Below are positions 29,374 through 38,520 of a DNA stretch of 64,000 nucleotides, piece by piece. Positions within the stretch are counted from its first letter, which is position 1. Each line of letters starts with the position of its first letter. The notes beneath the pieces are model-generated. The model was not told where the DNA came from, made no database searches, and saw only the letters and a program-made list of their open reading frames with translations. Made by a program: the position numbers and the translations under genes. The DNA comes from Ruegeria atlantica (GTDB taxonomy: Bacteria > Pseudomonadota > Alphaproteobacteria > Rhodobacterales > Rhodobacteraceae), in assembly GCF_001458195.1 (NCBI RefSeq), contig NZ_CYPU01000039.1, forward strand, positions 434,093 through 498,092, given 5' to 3'.

Positions 29374-30342
29374 ATGGACAGATTCGACAACAGCCCAGAG
29401 ACGGCCCTTAAATGGCATTCCGAGGGTAACCCAACCGCTCTGGCCACGGTGGTTGAAACCTGGGGCAGCGCGCCGCGCCGCGTCGGCGCACAGTTGGTGA
29501 TCGCCGCAGACGGGCGGATCGAAGGGTCGGTATCCGGCGGCTGTGTCGAAGGCGCGGTCATCGTCGAAGCGCTTGAGGCGATGGACGAAGGTGATGCGCG
29601 CCTGTTGGAATTTGGCGTCAGCGATGAGGACGCTTTTGCCGTGGGTTTGGCCTGTGGCGGAACGATCCGCGTTTTAGTTGAACCTATCGGTTCGGTCCTG
29701 CCAGAATCCATGTTGCGAGATCTGGTCAAAGCCCGCGCACAGCGGGAACCGGTGGCCTATGAAGTTAATACCGAAACCGGTCACCGGGCTTTGCGCCGCA
29801 ACGCTTATCCGGTTCGAATGCGGATGGACCGATCAGGTTTTGAAGAAGGCGGACAGACATTTGTTGCGGTTCATAACCCACCGCTACGCTTAATAATTGT
29901 CGGCGCAGTGCACATTGCGCAGGCGCTGGTTCCGATGGCCCGGATCGCAGGATATGATCCGGCCATCATCGACCCGCGCGATGCCTTTGCCTCTGGTGCC
30001 CGATTCCCGGGCGAAACCATCCTGACTGATTGGCCGGACGAGGCGGTCGCCAAGCTGGGCATGGATACGCGAACCGCTGTTGTCTTGCTGACGCATGACC
30101 CCAAATTGGACGACCCGGCTTTGGAGTCTGCCTTGAAGGCGGGCGTGTTTTATATCGGCGCTCTGGGGTCCACGCGTACCCATGCCAAGCGGGTTGCTCG
30201 CATGAAAGAGGCGGGTTTTACGGACGAACAGATTGCCCAGATCCACGGACCGATTGGATTGGACATCGGCGCGGCGGGCCCGTCCGAGATCGCGGTGGCC
30301 ATCCTTGCCCAGATGACGGCCGTGCTGCGGGGCAAGGCGTGA
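29374..30342 (+). CDS. XdhC/CoxI family molybdoenzyme maturation protein
   Basis: A 322-residue accessory protein that in related systems binds molybdenum cofactor and promotes its sulfuration and delivery to xanthine-dehydrogenase-type enzymes. The N-terminal XdhC domain has LATVVETWGSAPRRVGAQL and GSVSGGCVEGAVI. The C-terminal Rossmann-like domain has LIIVGAVHIAQAL, TAVVLLTHDPKLDDPAL, YIGALGSTRTHAKR and GLDIGAAGPSEIAVAI. ATG 29374 follows GGGAGGGC. Its stop overlaps the GTG of the next gene. It belongs to the coxSLM maturation set. Confidence 0.93.
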   Translation: MDRFDNSPETALKWHSEGNPTALATVVETWGSAPRRVGAQLVIAADGRIEGSVSGGCVEGAVIVEALEAMDEGDARLLEFGVSDEDAFAVGLACGGTIRVLVEPIGSVLPESMLRDLVKARAQREPVAYEVNTETGHRALRRNAYPVRMRMDRSGFEEGGQTFVAVHNPPLRLIIVGAVHIAQALVPMARIAGYDPAIIDPRDAFASGARFPGETILTDWPDEAVAKLGMDTRTAVVLLTHDPKLDDPALESALKAGVFYIGALGSTRTHAKRVARMKEAGFTDEQIAQIHGPIGLDIGAAGPSEIAVAILAQMTAVLRGKA

Positions 30343-31340
30343 AATTCGGTCCCGTTCCTGTCGCCGAGGCCACCGGCGCGATCCTTGCACACTCCGTCCA
30401 GGTTCAGGATGCCAAGTTGCGCAAAGGATTGCTGCTGACTGCTGAACATGCGGCTCATCTGGGTGCAGCTGGATATGATGAGGTCACGGTTGCGCAACTT
30501 GAGCCCGGCGATTGCCATGAGGATGAAGCAGCTGAAATGTTGGCCGCTGCACTTGCGCCTGATCCAGATGCCGCCGAATTACGGGTAACGCAGCCGTTTA
30601 CCGGGCGCGTGAACCTGCTGGCCGACGGGCCGGGTGTTGTCGAATTGGACGTTGCGGCCCTGCAGGAGTTCAACTGCGTTAACCCGATGATCACAGTAGC
30701 GACGGTGCCGCAATATCAACAGATGGGCCCGGGTGGGATGGTCGCCACGATCAAGGTGATATCCTACGCCGTTCCAAAGGATGACGTCGTGCAGGCCGCT
30801 GGTCTGGCCAGGGCTTCGATTCGTCTGATGGCACCGGTACATAAAACGGCAGGGCTGATCGTAACGGATATTCCCGGAGGCCCCCCCAACGAAAAGGGGA
30901 TCGCCGCCATTCGCGGCCGGGTAGAAACCCTTGGCATGGACCTCAGCGATGTACGGATTGTTCCACACAAAGCCGAACCGCTGTCGCGGGCTATCTCAGA
31001 GGCTGCCGGTGACATTGTGATGATCCTGACCGGCTCTGCCACATCTGATGTTTTTGATGTTGCACCCCAGGCCGTGCGGGCGGCTGGCGGTCAGGTGGAC
31101 AGGTTCGGAATGCCTGTCGATCCCGGCAATCTGCTGTTTCTTGGATCACTCGGCCCAAGGCCAGTAATCGGATTGCCCGGATGCGCCCGTTCGCCTGCAT
31201 TGAACGGCGCGGATTGGGTCCTGTCGCGGGTTGCTTGCGGGATCGAAACAACCGGCGCGGACATTGCGGGGATGGGCGTCGGCGGGCTGTTGAAAGAAAT
31301 CCCGACGCGTCCGCAACCACGCGCGTCGCGCAAAAGGTGA
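30339..31340 (+). CDS. Molybdopterin-binding (MoCF/MoeA-like) protein
   Basis: A 333-residue protein whose C-terminal half is a MoCF-biosynthesis domain (SDVRIVPHKAEPLSRAI, VMILTGSATSDVFDVAPQAV and GRPVIGLPG-like RPVIGLPGCARSP). The N-terminal part, PVAEATGAILAHSV, resembles the first domain of MoeA or of MobA/MoeA fusion proteins, but the nucleotidyltransferase half of those fusions is absent. It starts with GTG overlapping the XdhC stop (GTGA). A role in cofactor handling or cytosine addition for the CoxL-type subunit is inferred from context. Confidence 0.88.
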   Translation: MKFGPVPVAEATGAILAHSVQVQDAKLRKGLLLTAEHAAHLGAAGYDEVTVAQLEPGDCHEDEAAEMLAAALAPDPDAAELRVTQPFTGRVNLLADGPGVVELDVAALQEFNCVNPMITVATVPQYQQMGPGGMVATIKVISYAVPKDDVVQAAGLARASIRLMAPVHKTAGLIVTDIPGGPPNEKGIAAIRGRVETLGMDLSDVRIVPHKAEPLSRAISEAAGDIVMILTGSATSDVFDVAPQAVRAAGGQVDRFGMPVDPGNLLFLGSLGPRPVIGLPGCARSPALNGADWVLSRVACGIETTGADIAGMGVGGLLKEIPTRPQPRASRKR

Positions 31341-31493
31341 TGTGGCAGATTTTAGCTTTTCTTCTTAGGCGGCTATGTAAGAAAAGACGACCCCTACGAA
31401 CGTCGGATATTGGCGCTAAATATTTTTGTTCTCAAACAAATTTTCCCGTGTTTAACTTGGCGACAGCGATAAAAGCCAATAGGGGAGGATCTT

Positions 31494-31979
31494 ATGACCA
31501 AGGTCTCAATGACCGTGAACGGTAAGACCGTCAGCGGTGACGTAGAAGGGCGGACGTTGTTGTCCGGTTTTCTACGCGAGAATCTCAATCTCACCGGCAC
31601 TCATGTGGGTTGCGACACAGCGCAATGCGGCGCGTGCGTCGTGCATGTGAACGGAGAGGCGGTGAAGTCCTGCAATATGCTGGCGCTTGAGGCAGACGGG
31701 GCTGATGTTGGAACGATCGAAGGCCAGGCTAACCAGGATGGCTCGCTGAACGTGATTCAGCAGGCATTTCAGGACCATCACGGCCTGCAATGCGGTTTCT
31801 GCACACCGGGAATGGTCATGAGTGCTGCAGCACTGCTGAAAGAAAACCCGCGCCCGACCGAAGTCGAGGTGCGCAAGTATCTGGAAGGCAACTTGTGCCG
31901 TTGCACCGGCTACCACAACATTGTCAAGGCGATCATGGCCGCATCTGGTCAGGACGTCAGCAGCATCGCTGCCGAATGA
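31494..31979 (+). CDS. coxS: Molybdenum hydroxylase small (2Fe-2S) subunit, CoxS type
   Basis: Iron-sulfur subunit of 161 residues. The plant-type ferredoxin cluster is ligated by Cys40, Cys45, Cys48 and Cys60 ([11 protein letters not shown]), and the second cluster by Cys100, Cys103, Cys135 and Cys137 (CGFC and CRC). It passes electrons between the molybdenum and FAD subunits. ATG 31494 has a strong GGGGAGGA site. Gene order S-L-M is that of form II enzymes, while form I CO dehydrogenases are M-S-L. The 150 bases upstream are AT-rich and probably hold the promoter of the structural genes. Confidence 0.95.
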   Translation: MTKVSMTVNGKTVSGDVEGRTLLSGFLRENLNLTGTHVGCDTAQCGACVVHVNGEAVKSCNMLALEADGADVGTIEGQANQDGSLNVIQQAFQDHHGLQCGFCTPGMVMSAAALLKENPRPTEVEVRKYLEGNLCRCTGYHNIVKAIMAASGQDVSSIAAE

Positions 31980-32058
31980 TGCCGCTGCGGGCGTCCGATG
32001 AAGCGCCCGTGGGAAGACATAGGATGCACAGCATCCGTTTATGGGAGGAGAACAAGCA

Positions 32059-34419
32059 ATGCCCAAAGACAGTGGCATCGGAGCCAGTTCCAAGCGGCGC
32101 GAAGACGTACGCTTTCTGACGGGAGCGGGCAATTATACCGACGACATCAACGTACATGGCCAGGCCTATGTACATTTCCTACGGTCCGACATCGCGCATG
32201 GACGGATCAAGAGTATCGACACCTCAGCCGCCGAAGCTATGCCGGGCGTGGTCAAGGTTTTCACCGGCAAAGATTTCGAAGGCGTGGGCGGGATGCCCTG
32301 CGGTTGGGAAGTGACAGACAAGCACGGCGCGCCGATGCAGGAGCCGCCGCACCCCATTTTGGCACAAGGCAAGGTGCGCCATGTGGGCGACCCGATTGCG
32401 GCCGTTGTGGCAGACAGCCTCGAACAGGCCCGTGATGCGGCCGAGGCGATCGATCTGGATATCGAAGAACTGCCGGCTGTCATGAACATGAAAGCTGCTG
32501 CTCAGGATGGGTCGACGCTGGTTCATGACGATCTGAAGAACAACATCTGCTATGATTGGCAATTGGGTGAGACGGACGACACCAAGGTCGATGAGGTCTT
32601 TGCCAACGCAGCCCACGTGACGACGCTGGATCTGGTCAACAACCGCCTCGTCGCCAACCCAATGGAGCCGCGCGTGGCGGTGGGTGAGTACAAGCGTGGT
32701 ACGGACGAATACACGCTCTTCACCACGTCGCAAAACCCGCATGTGATCCGTCTGCTGATGTGTGCTTTTGTTCTGGGCCTGCCCGAACATAAAGTGCGCG
32801 TGGTGGCCCCGGATGTGGGTGGTGGTTTTGGAACCAAGATTTTCCACTATGCGGAAGAAGCGTTCTGCACCTTTGCCGCCAAGGCCTGCAATCGCCCGGT
32901 CAAGTGGACCTCAAGCAGGTCCGAGGCGTTCATGTCCGATGCCCATGGCCGTGACCATGTCAGCAAGATCGAACTGGCGCTGGATGCAGACAACAACTTC
33001 ATCGGTCTGCGCACGAACACATACGCCAATCTGGGTGCGTATCTGTCGACCTTCTCCAGCTCGGTTCCGACCTGGCTGCACGGTACCTTGATGGCAGGTA
33101 ACTACAAGACACCGGTCATTCAGGTGAATGTGAAGGCGATGTTCACCAACACGGTTCCGGTGGACGCCTATCGTGGCGCTGGCCGTCCCGAGGCAACTTA
33201 TCAGCTAGAACGTGTCGTGGATAAAGCTGCACGCGAGTTGGGTGTTGATCCGATTGCCCTGCGCCGTCAGAATTTTATCACTCAGTTCCCCTATGACACT
33301 CCGGTCGCACTGACCTATGACACCGGGGATTACAACGGGACGATGGACAAGCTTGAGGTCGCTGCCGATCTGGCGGGTTTCGCCGCGCGTCGGGCCGAAA
33401 GCGAAGCCAACGGCAAGCTGCGTGGTCTGGGCATCAATTGCTATATCGAGGCCTGCGGTATCGCGCCTTCGAACATCGTCGGCATGTTGGGGGCCCGCGC
33501 GGGTCTTTATGATGCCGCAACTGTTCGGGTGAACGCCACCGGTTCGATAAGCGTCATGGTGGGCGCACACAGCCACGGGCAGGGGCATGAGACAGCCTTC
33601 CCGCAGGTTGTGGCCGACATGATCGGTATCGACGAGTCGATGGTCGAGATCGTGCATGGCGACACCTCAAAGATTCCGTTTGGCATGGGGACCTATGGCT
33701 CGCGTTCGCTGGCCGTTTGTGGTTCGGCCATGGTCAAGGCGACCGAGAAGGTGATCGAGAAGGGCAAGAAGATCGCCGCCCACCTGCTGGAGGCGTCCGA
33801 GGCGGATATTGAACTAAAAGACGGTCAGTTTAGCGTCGCGGGTACCGACAAGTCGGTGGCCTGGGGTGATGTGACCCTGACGGCTTATGTACCACACAAC
33901 TACCCGTTGGAAGTCGAACCCGGGTTGGAGGAGACCGCGTTTTACGACCCGGCCAACTTCACTTACCCGGCCGGAGCATATGCGTGCGAGGTCGAGGTTG
34001 ATCCAGAGACCGGTCAGGTGACCGTCGAGGCTTTCAACGCCGCAGATGACTTTGGCAACATCGTCAATCCTATGATCGTCGACGGTCAGGTCCATGGCGG
34101 TATTGGTCAGGGCATAGGTCAGGCTTTGCTGGAGAATTGTGCCTATGACGAAAACGGTCAGTTGCTGAGCGCGTCCTTCATGGACTACGCGATGCCGCGA
34201 GCGGATGACGTGCCATTCTATGGTGTGGATCATTCCAGCCAGACGCCCTGTACGCATAACCCATTGGGTGTGAAGGGCTGCGGTGAAGCCGGTGCAATTG
34301 GCTCGCCGCCGGCGGTGGTCAATGCGGTGTTGGATGCGCTGAACTCGGGCGGCAAGGCGGTCGAACACATCGATATGCCGGTGAGCCCGTCACGTGTCTG
34401 GGCGGCGATGAACAGCTGA
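32059..34419 (+). CDS. coxL: Form II CO-dehydrogenase-type molybdenum large subunit
   Basis: Molybdopterin-cytosine-dinucleotide subunit of 786 residues. The diagnostic active-site loop reads AYRGAGR at 370-376, defining form II; form I CO dehydrogenases carry AYxCSFR with the catalytic cysteine. The Q-loop-like DVGGGFGTK (252-260) and the C-terminal GVKGCGEAGAIGSP block with the catalytic glutamate are present. Whether form II oxidises CO physiologically is debated; aldehydes or other substrates are possible. ATG 32059 has GGGAGGAGAAC upstream; an ATG 18 bases earlier would overlap that site. It is followed by an intergenic repeat and coxM. Confidence 0.95.
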   Translation: MPKDSGIGASSKRREDVRFLTGAGNYTDDINVHGQAYVHFLRSDIAHGRIKSIDTSAAEAMPGVVKVFTGKDFEGVGGMPCGWEVTDKHGAPMQEPPHPILAQGKVRHVGDPIAAVVADSLEQARDAAEAIDLDIEELPAVMNMKAAAQDGSTLVHDDLKNNICYDWQLGETDDTKVDEVFANAAHVTTLDLVNNRLVANPMEPRVAVGEYKRGTDEYTLFTTSQNPHVIRLLMCAFVLGLPEHKVRVVAPDVGGGFGTKIFHYAEEAFCTFAAKACNRPVKWTSSRSEAFMSDAHGRDHVSKIELALDADNNFIGLRTNTYANLGAYLSTFSSSVPTWLHGTLMAGNYKTPVIQVNVKAMFTNTVPVDAYRGAGRPEATYQLERVVDKAARELGVDPIALRRQNFITQFPYDTPVALTYDTGDYNGTMDKLEVAADLAGFAARRAESEANGKLRGLGINCYIEACGIAPSNIVGMLGARAGLYDAATVRVNATGSISVMVGAHSHGQGHETAFPQVVADMIGIDESMVEIVHGDTSKIPFGMGTYGSRSLAVCGSAMVKATEKVIEKGKKIAAHLLEASEADIELKDGQFSVAGTDKSVAWGDVTLTAYVPHNYPLEVEPGLEETAFYDPANFTYPAGAYACEVEVDPETGQVTVEAFNAADDFGNIVNPMIVDGQVHGGIGQGIGQALLENCAYDENGQLLSASFMDYAMPRADDVPFYGVDHSSQTPCTHNPLGVKGCGEAGAIGSPPAVVNAVLDALNSGGKAVEHIDMPVSPSRVWAAMNS

Positions 34420-34432
34420 TTGGTCGGGTGGC

Positions 34433-34480
34433 CTGGGGGCTCTGCCCCCAGACCCTCGGGATATTTTTAGCCAGATGAAG
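34433..34480 (+). repeat. Intergenic hairpin plus conserved tail, between coxL and coxM
   Basis: A perfect 8-base stem CTGGGGGC with GCCCCCAG around TCT, followed by a tail containing CGGGATATTTTTAGCCAGA. From memory this hairpin-plus-tail resembles an intergenic element repeated in Roseobacter genomes; only one copy is visible in this window. It lies inside the coxSLM operon and could modulate relative expression of coxM. Confidence 0.5.
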
Positions 34481-34513
34481 GGCGGATCCGCGCCTTTCGG
34501 AAAGGAAAGCGAA

Positions 34514-35305
34514 ATGTACAATTTCGAGTTTGAAAAGCCCTCGACCGTTGCTGACGCCGTTTCGGCGCTGGGAGGCGAGGATGCACAGGCGTTGGGGGGC
34601 GGCCAGACGCTGATCCCAACGCTGAAACAGCGATTGGCAGCACCGTCTACGCTGGTGTCGCTGGGTGGGATTCCCGACATGCAGGGGGTCTGCATCGAGG
34701 ATGACGGGTCGGTGGCCATTGGTGGCGCAACAACCCACGCAACGGTGGCGTCAGAGGCCGCCGGCAGCTATCCGGCGCTGGCCGCACTGGCTGGGCTGAT
34801 CGGCGATCCAGCGGTGCGCAATCGAGGAACAATCGGTGGCTCACTGGCCAACAATGATCCGGCCGCTTGCTATCCGGCGGGCGCTTTGGGATCAGGTGCG
34901 ACGATCATCACCAATACGCGCCAAATCGCGGCGGATGATTTCTTCGAGGGTTTGTTCAGTACAGCCCTGGAGGAAGGTGAGATCATCACCACGGTCAATT
35001 TCCCGGTGCCACAAGCGGCAAGCTATCAGAAATTCCTGCAACCCGCATCGCGCTTTGCGCTGGTCGGAGTGTACCTGGCACGTTTCGCCGACGGTGTTCG
35101 CGTTGCGGTAACAGGGGCCAGTGAGGATGGTGTGTTCCGCTGGTCCGAGGCAGAAGAAGCCCTGAACAAGGAGTTTCGGCAGGACGCCTTGACCGGGCTG
35201 AGCATCAATCCCGCGAACATGATTGCCGACTTGCACGGCAGCAAGGCGTACCGCGCGCATCTGGTCAGTGTCATGACTAAGTGGGCCATTGAAGCCTGCA
35301 TGTAA
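34514..35305 (+). CDS. coxM: Molybdenum hydroxylase FAD subunit, CoxM type
   Basis: Flavoprotein subunit of 263 residues completing the SLM hydroxylase. FAD-binding motifs are AQALGGGQTLIPTLKQRL near the N-terminus, AIGGATTHATVAS, and VRNRGTIGGSLANNDPAACYP. The C-terminal CO_deh_flav_C-type domain ends at ACM. ATG 34514 follows GGAAAGGAAAG; a start 39 bases upstream would run into the repeat. A terminator follows the stop directly, closing the operon. Confidence 0.95.
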   Translation: MYNFEFEKPSTVADAVSALGGEDAQALGGGQTLIPTLKQRLAAPSTLVSLGGIPDMQGVCIEDDGSVAIGGATTHATVASEAAGSYPALAALAGLIGDPAVRNRGTIGGSLANNDPAACYPAGALGSGATIITNTRQIAADDFFEGLFSTALEEGEIITTVNFPVPQAASYQKFLQPASRFALVGVYLARFADGVRVAVTGASEDGVFRWSEAEEALNKEFRQDALTGLSINPANMIADLHGSKAYRAHLVSVMTKWAIEACM

Positions 35306-35320
35306 GCTTAAAACTGTTAA

Positions 35321-35355
35321 AAAAGCCCCGGAGCTTATGGCCAGGGCTTTTTTTT
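35321..35355. terminator. Bidirectional terminator after coxM
   Basis: Stem AAAAGCCC with GGGCTTTT, 15-base loop, followed on the plus strand by a run of T that reaches the stop of the convergent RpiR gene. An A-run before the stem gives a T-run on the minus strand too. Confidence 0.75.
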
Positions 35356-36253
35356 ACTTCCGTCTTATTCTGGGCGGCTGGGATGGTTGCCAGTATGCGC
35401 CTGTGTCTTCTCGGGACTTTTGGTAATTGTCCACGCGATCGCGCGCGACGTCTCCGCCCGATTGAAACAGGTGACCCAGTAGGCATTCCAGAACCACCAT
35501 GGCCCCGGCATAGTTCGAGAAGTGGTGCAGAGATCGCGTGCTGACGGGGAAAACCACGTCCGGCTCGATCCCGGGTGCAATCACTTCGCTGTCGGCAATC
35601 AGGATGAGCGGCACATTCATGCGTCGCGCCAATCGCATTGATTGGATGGTGTCGGCGGAATAGGGATGGAAGGTGATTGCAATCAGGCAATCGTTGGGGC
35701 TTGCGTCCAACAGATCATCTGCTGCGGAACCCATGTGGCGCGGAACAAGTTGCAGACCGGGGTGTGCCATGCGTCCGGCATAAGAAAAATAGTATGACAG
35801 GGCATAGCTGGCGCGCGTGGCGGTGACAAAGCACCTGTCAGAAGACGTCATAATTTCAATGGCGCGCTTGACGCGTTCAGGGTTCATTAACCGCAGGGAT
35901 CGCATGACGACGTTCTGTGCATTCTGGGCAAATTTTGCCTGGGCAGCGCTGAATGCATCACCGTCTTGCATGTCGGCAAGCCAACTTTGGCTCAGATGAT
36001 CCTCACCATCTGTGACCAACGCATCGCGGAACGGAGCGCGCAGGTCGTCGAAGCGGTCATATCCCATCCGATCCGCCAACCGGACCAGAACGTTTGAGCT
36101 GACGCCGATCTTTGCTGCGGTTTCTCGAATTGAGTCCAGCCCGAAATCTCCGGGATGGTCGAGGATGTATTTTGCCGCCATCTGCAATCCGGGAGGCAAC
36201 TGGTCAATCTGCTGTCGCAGAGCTTCGGTAAGCTGGCTCAAAGACTTGGTCAT
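35354..36253 (-). CDS. RpiR family transcriptional regulator
   Basis: A 299-residue regulator. The N-terminal RpiR helix-turn-helix contains SIRETAAKIGVSSNVLVRLADRMGYDRF, and the C-terminal SIS domain (ASYALSYYFSYAGRM, DCLIAITFHPYSADTI, PLILIADSE) would bind a phosphosugar-like or other small ligand. It is divergent from the BKACE/aminotransferase operon with about 90 bases between starts, so it is the likely local regulator. The shared region has direct repeats of an ATGTnAnnnnGAAA-like sequence (36268-36295), a possible operator. RpiR relatives in Roseobacters often control amino-acid or sugar catabolism. Confidence 0.9.
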   Translation of the reverse strand: MTKSLSQLTEALRQQIDQLPPGLQMAAKYILDHPGDFGLDSIRETAAKIGVSSNVLVRLADRMGYDRFDDLRAPFRDALVTDGEDHLSQSWLADMQDGDAFSAAQAKFAQNAQNVVMRSLRLMNPERVKRAIEIMTSSDRCFVTATRASYALSYYFSYAGRMAHPGLQLVPRHMGSAADDLLDASPNDCLIAITFHPYSADTIQSMRLARRMNVPLILIADSEVIAPGIEPDVVFPVSTRSLHHFSNYAGAMVVLECLLGHLFQSGGDVARDRVDNYQKSREDTGAYWQPSQPPRIRRK

Positions 36254-36342
36254 CCGCGAAAGAAAACAAATGTTATGAAAGATGTAAATTGAAAACGCGC
36301 CTAAGGCCCTTAACTGGGTTAAAAGTTGAAAAGGGTGCTCTT

Positions 36343-37113
36343 ATGTCCAAAACACTGCCGCAATCGCATACGCCCTATGTTCTGGTGGCGCCGAACGGTG
36401 CCCGGAGGGGGCATGCAGATCACGTTCAGCTTCCGGTGTCGGTGCAGGAGATCGTATCGACTTCACAAAGCTGCTTTCTGGCCGGTGCAGATGGGATTCA
36501 CCTGCATGTGCGCGATGATCAGGGGCAGCATTCTCTGGATGCCGGGCGTTATCTTGAGACGATGTCCGAGTTGCGTCGTGCCGTGCCTGAGATGGACATT
36601 CAGATCACGACCGAGGCGGCGGGTATCTTTGATGTCCCGGCCCAATTGCACTGTTTGCAGCAGGTAACGCCGAATTGGGCTTCGATCTCGGTCCGGGAAA
36701 TCGCGCGCGCGCCGGACCTCGCGGATAATGTTTACGGTCTGTGTGCCGAGCAGGGAACGCGCGTTCAGCATATTCTCTATGACGATGCAGATGCTGCATT
36801 TCTGGCAGACTGGCAGGCCCGCGGGATCGTCCGCGACGGGCAAACTGATCGGCTGTTGGTTCTGGGGCGTTACACCTCTGGGCAGGAATCCGCACCGGAA
36901 GACCTTGATCACTTTCGGCAAACCCACTCCAGTTGGATGGTCTGTGCATTCGGAAAGCGGGAACATGCTTGCCTAAAAACGGCTGCGGACCGTGGCGGGG
37001 ATGTGCGGGTTGGATTTGAAAACAGTTTGACCAACCAGGACGGAAGTGCCTGGGCGAACAACGCAGCGTCGGTTTCGGCGCTGGTCGCGGTTTTGAAAGG
37101 ACCTCAGCAATGA
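36343..37113 (+). CDS. Beta-keto acid cleavage enzyme (BKACE, DUF849 family)
   Basis: Zinc-dependent TIM-barrel enzyme of 256 residues that condenses a beta-keto acid with acetyl-CoA, giving acetoacetate and a shorter acyl-CoA. The zinc histidines His53 and His55 are in GIHLHVRDD, and the third ligand is the glutamate of VGFENS near the C-terminus. Family length is about 270-300, so this one is slightly short. ATG 36343 (MSKTLPQS) follows AGGG; an upstream ATG in frame is less likely. Its stop overlaps the aminotransferase start as ATGA. The beta-keto acid is unknown; the downstream transaminase probably makes it. Confidence 0.88.
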   Translation: MSKTLPQSHTPYVLVAPNGARRGHADHVQLPVSVQEIVSTSQSCFLAGADGIHLHVRDDQGQHSLDAGRYLETMSELRRAVPEMDIQITTEAAGIFDVPAQLHCLQQVTPNWASISVREIARAPDLADNVYGLCAEQGTRVQHILYDDADAAFLADWQARGIVRDGQTDRLLVLGRYTSGQESAPEDLDHFRQTHSSWMVCAFGKREHACLKTAADRGGDVRVGFENSLTNQDGSAWANNAASVSALVAVLKGPQQ

Positions 37114-38432
37114 GCCACGTTTTTCCTCGTCATACCAAATCGAACTTGCCAGTCGCCGTTGGTGGCGACGGGTGCTACCTGATCGACGATCAGGGGCAAC
37201 GTTATCTGGATTGTGGTGACGCTGCGGTGTCGTGCCTTGGGCATTCGAACCCGGCGGTTATCGAGGCCGTGCAGCGGCAAGTCGAACAGATCGCTTTTGC
37301 ACATACCGGTTTCATGACATCCGAACCTGCAGAGGCGTTGGCTGATCTGTTGGTGGAACACGCGCCTGGTGATTTGGACCGTGTGTATTTCGTCTCAGGC
37401 GGATCCGAGGCGACCGAGGCGGCGATGAAACTCGCGCGGCAGTACTTTCTTGAAATTGGCCAGCCCGAGCGTCGCCGGGTGATCGCGCGGCGGCAGAGCT
37501 ATCACGGGAACACTTTGGGCGCGTTGTCGGCTGGAGGTAACGAATGGCGGCGCGCGCAGTTTGCTCCGATGCTGATCGAGATGACACATATCGCGCCCTG
37601 TTTCGAATACGCTGAAAAGCCGGATGCCGAGAGCAGCTTTGACTATGGCCAGCGCGTCGCGAATGAGTTGGAGGCCGAGATCCTTCGCTTGGGTCCTGAA
37701 ACGGTTATGGCGTTCATGGCAGAACCCGTTGTGGGCGCAACGCTGGGTGCGGTTCCTGCCGTTGAGGGGTATTTTCAGCGTATTCGCCAGATCTGTGACC
37801 AATATGGCGTTCTGTTGATCCTTGATGAGGTGATGTGCGGCATGGGACGGACCGGGCATTTGTTTGCCTGTGATCATGATGGGATTTCGCCGGACATTCT
37901 GTGCATCGCCAAAGGGTTGGGTGCTGGATACCAACCGATTGGTGCGATGATGTGCACCAGGAAAATCTATGATGCGATCCGCGACGGGTCCGGGTTCTTT
38001 CAGCATGGTCACACCTATATTGGTCACCCGGTTGCGACAGCAGCGGCCCTGGCCGTTGTCACCGAACTGACCGCGCGCGCGTTGCCCGCGCGCGCCAGCG
38101 TGATGGGCGAAAAGCTGCAAGAGGCATTGCAGACCGAATTCGGTCAGCATCCAAATGTCGGCGATATCCGCGGCAGGGGCCTTTTCCGCGGGCTGGAGCT
38201 GGTGGCTGACCGCGAAACGAAAATGCCGTTTGATCCGGCTCATGGCGTTGCAGGCAAAATCAAGAAAGCCGCTTTGGCCGAGGGCCTGATCTGCTATCCC
38301 ATGTCCGGTACACGGGATGGGCGTCTTGGGGATCATGTCCTTCTGGCCCCTCCGTTCATCATTGAAAACGCGCAGATAGATGAGCTTGTGGGCAAACTTA
38401 GTCGGGCGATCTCGACCTCGATCCCCGGCTGA
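37110..38432 (+). CDS. Class III PLP-dependent aminotransferase
   Basis: A 440-residue fold-type I aminotransferase. The PLP lysine is Lys268 in CIAKGLGAGYQP, Asp239 in LLILDEVMCGMGRTG binds the pyridine nitrogen, and the phosphate loop is SGGSEATE (96-103). Class III enzymes use omega-amino or beta-amino acids as donors. Translational coupling to the BKACE gene suggests the transaminase generates the beta-keto acid consumed by it, for example from a beta-amino acid; this is inference. Regulation is presumably by the divergent RpiR protein. No transporter is adjacent. Confidence 0.9.
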   Translation: MSHVFPRHTKSNLPVAVGGDGCYLIDDQGQRYLDCGDAAVSCLGHSNPAVIEAVQRQVEQIAFAHTGFMTSEPAEALADLLVEHAPGDLDRVYFVSGGSEATEAAMKLARQYFLEIGQPERRRVIARRQSYHGNTLGALSAGGNEWRRAQFAPMLIEMTHIAPCFEYAEKPDAESSFDYGQRVANELEAEILRLGPETVMAFMAEPVVGATLGAVPAVEGYFQRIRQICDQYGVLLILDEVMCGMGRTGHLFACDHDGISPDILCIAKGLGAGYQPIGAMMCTRKIYDAIRDGSGFFQHGHTYIGHPVATAAALAVVTELTARALPARASVMGEKLQEALQTEFGQHPNVGDIRGRGLFRGLELVADRETKMPFDPAHGVAGKIKKAALAEGLICYPMSGTRDGRLGDHVLLAPPFIIENAQIDELVGKLSRAISTSIPG

Positions 38433-38463
38433 AGCGCCGCTTGGCCTGTCCCTAAGAACCAAC

Positions 38464-38498
38464 AAAAAAACCCTGTCAGAACGGATCTGACAGGGTTT
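38464..38498 (-). terminator. Intrinsic terminator of infC
   Basis: Perfect 13-base stem AAACCCTGTCAGA with its complement around a 5-base loop. On the minus strand it is followed by seven T. It lies 22 bases after the infC stop and also faces the end of the aminotransferase operon. Confidence 0.9.
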
Positions 38499-38520
38499 CA
38501 AATTCGATATGCACAGGGGT

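Noticed and set aside
30339..31340. Full MobA/MoeA-type fusion with nucleotidyltransferase
   Set aside because: No nucleotidyltransferase motif is present; only the MoCF-type domain and a MoeA-like N-terminus are visible.
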